Both the position numbers and the translations under genes were made by a program. The notes under the pieces were generated by a model. The model was given only the letters and a program-made list of their open reading frames with translations. It had not been told where the DNA came from and ran no database searches. A stretch of DNA of 6,917 bases from an uncultured Porphyromonadaceae bacterium (GTDB lineage: Bacteria > Bacteroidota > Bacteroidia > Bacteroidales > Muribaculaceae): assembly GCA_900554265.1 (NCBI GenBank), contig USGZ01000087.1:1-6917 (forward strand). Direction: 5' to 3'. Shown here one piece after another: positions 6,766 to 6,917 of the stretch (the stretch's first letter is position 1; every line of letters starts with the position of its first letter).

Positions 6766-6917
6766 TTATTTTTCGTGGCTTCGGGCGCGGTTTCGGAACA
6801 CGTCGATGGCAAGATAGAGGGCCTCGCGCATCGAGTCGGGGCGCGCCAGACCCTTGCCGGCGATGTCGAATCCGGTGCCGTGGTCCGGCGAGGTGCGAAC
6901 GCAGGGAAGCCCGGCGG
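6766..6917 (-). CDS. pdxA: 4-hydroxythreonine-4-phosphate dehydrogenase PdxA, C-terminal end only
   Basis: Only the last 49 codons and the TAA are in the window; the 5' part lies beyond 6917. PdxA oxidises 4-phosphohydroxy-L-threonine with NAD(P) in the DXP-dependent pathway to pyridoxal phosphate, in the cytoplasm. The fragment contains the family's C-terminal signature: [16 protein letters not shown] (the His of DHGT is one of the metal-binding histidines of PdxA), then [11 protein letters not shown], which matches the closing helix, and a short charged tail ending SHEK. Codon use matches secDF. Identification rests on this one motif block but it is very characteristic. Confidence 0.93.
   Translation of the reverse strand, partial: AGLPCVRTSPDHGTGFDIAGKGLARPDSMREALYLAIDVFRNRARSHEK

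Noticed and set aside
1..6917. CRISPR arrays, tRNA/rRNA genes, insertion sequences, attachment sites
   Set aside because: No regularly spaced repeats, cloverleaf sequences, transposase motifs or terminal inverted repeats were seen on either strand.

Overview
Most of the window (about 961-6917) reads as the chromosome of a fairly GC-rich Bacteroidales gut bacterium. Alistipes or another Rikenellaceae is my best guess. The reasons are a fused SecDF, a CarboxypepD_reg/plug/beta-barrel outer-membrane receptor, Bacteroidetes-type -7 boxes (TAnnTTTG) upstream of genes without Shine-Dalgarno sites, and strong preference for C- or G-ending codons. All genes lie on the minus strand.

From right to left: (a) 6766-6917 is the last 49 codons of pdxA (vitamin B6 synthesis). 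(b) 6642-6765 is an AT-rich gap with a good promoter candidate for the next gene. (c) 3831-6641 is a complete 936-residue secDF, the membrane component that uses the proton-motive force to finish Sec export. (d) 3786-3811 is a clear intrinsic terminator with a cUUCGg tetraloop, so secDF ends its transcription unit there. (e) 3622-3785 is a short gap with a second -7 box. (f) From 3621 one uninterrupted frame runs to base 1, giving 1207 codons with no stop in the window. Export through Sec (SecDF) is what would deliver the receptor precursor across the inner membrane; pdxA is unrelated housekeeping.

The main observation is that this last frame is a composite. Residues 1-887 (961-3621) are a Bacteroidales outer-membrane receptor that stops just short of its final beta-strand. 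Residues 888-1207 (1-960) are the periplasmic and coiled-coil part of a Wzz/GumC-type polysaccharide chain-length protein, with codon use unlike the rest of the window and closest in my recollection to Akkermansia-like Verrucomicrobia. The join is abrupt and lacks everything a working protein of either kind would need there. I think it is most likely a chimeric metagenome contig or cloning/amplification artefact that happens to be in frame, not a new biological fusion. A real recombination event cannot be excluded from sequence alone.

Apart from that junction the region is ordinary housekeeping and envelope content. I found no CRISPR array, RNA gene, insertion sequence or defence system.
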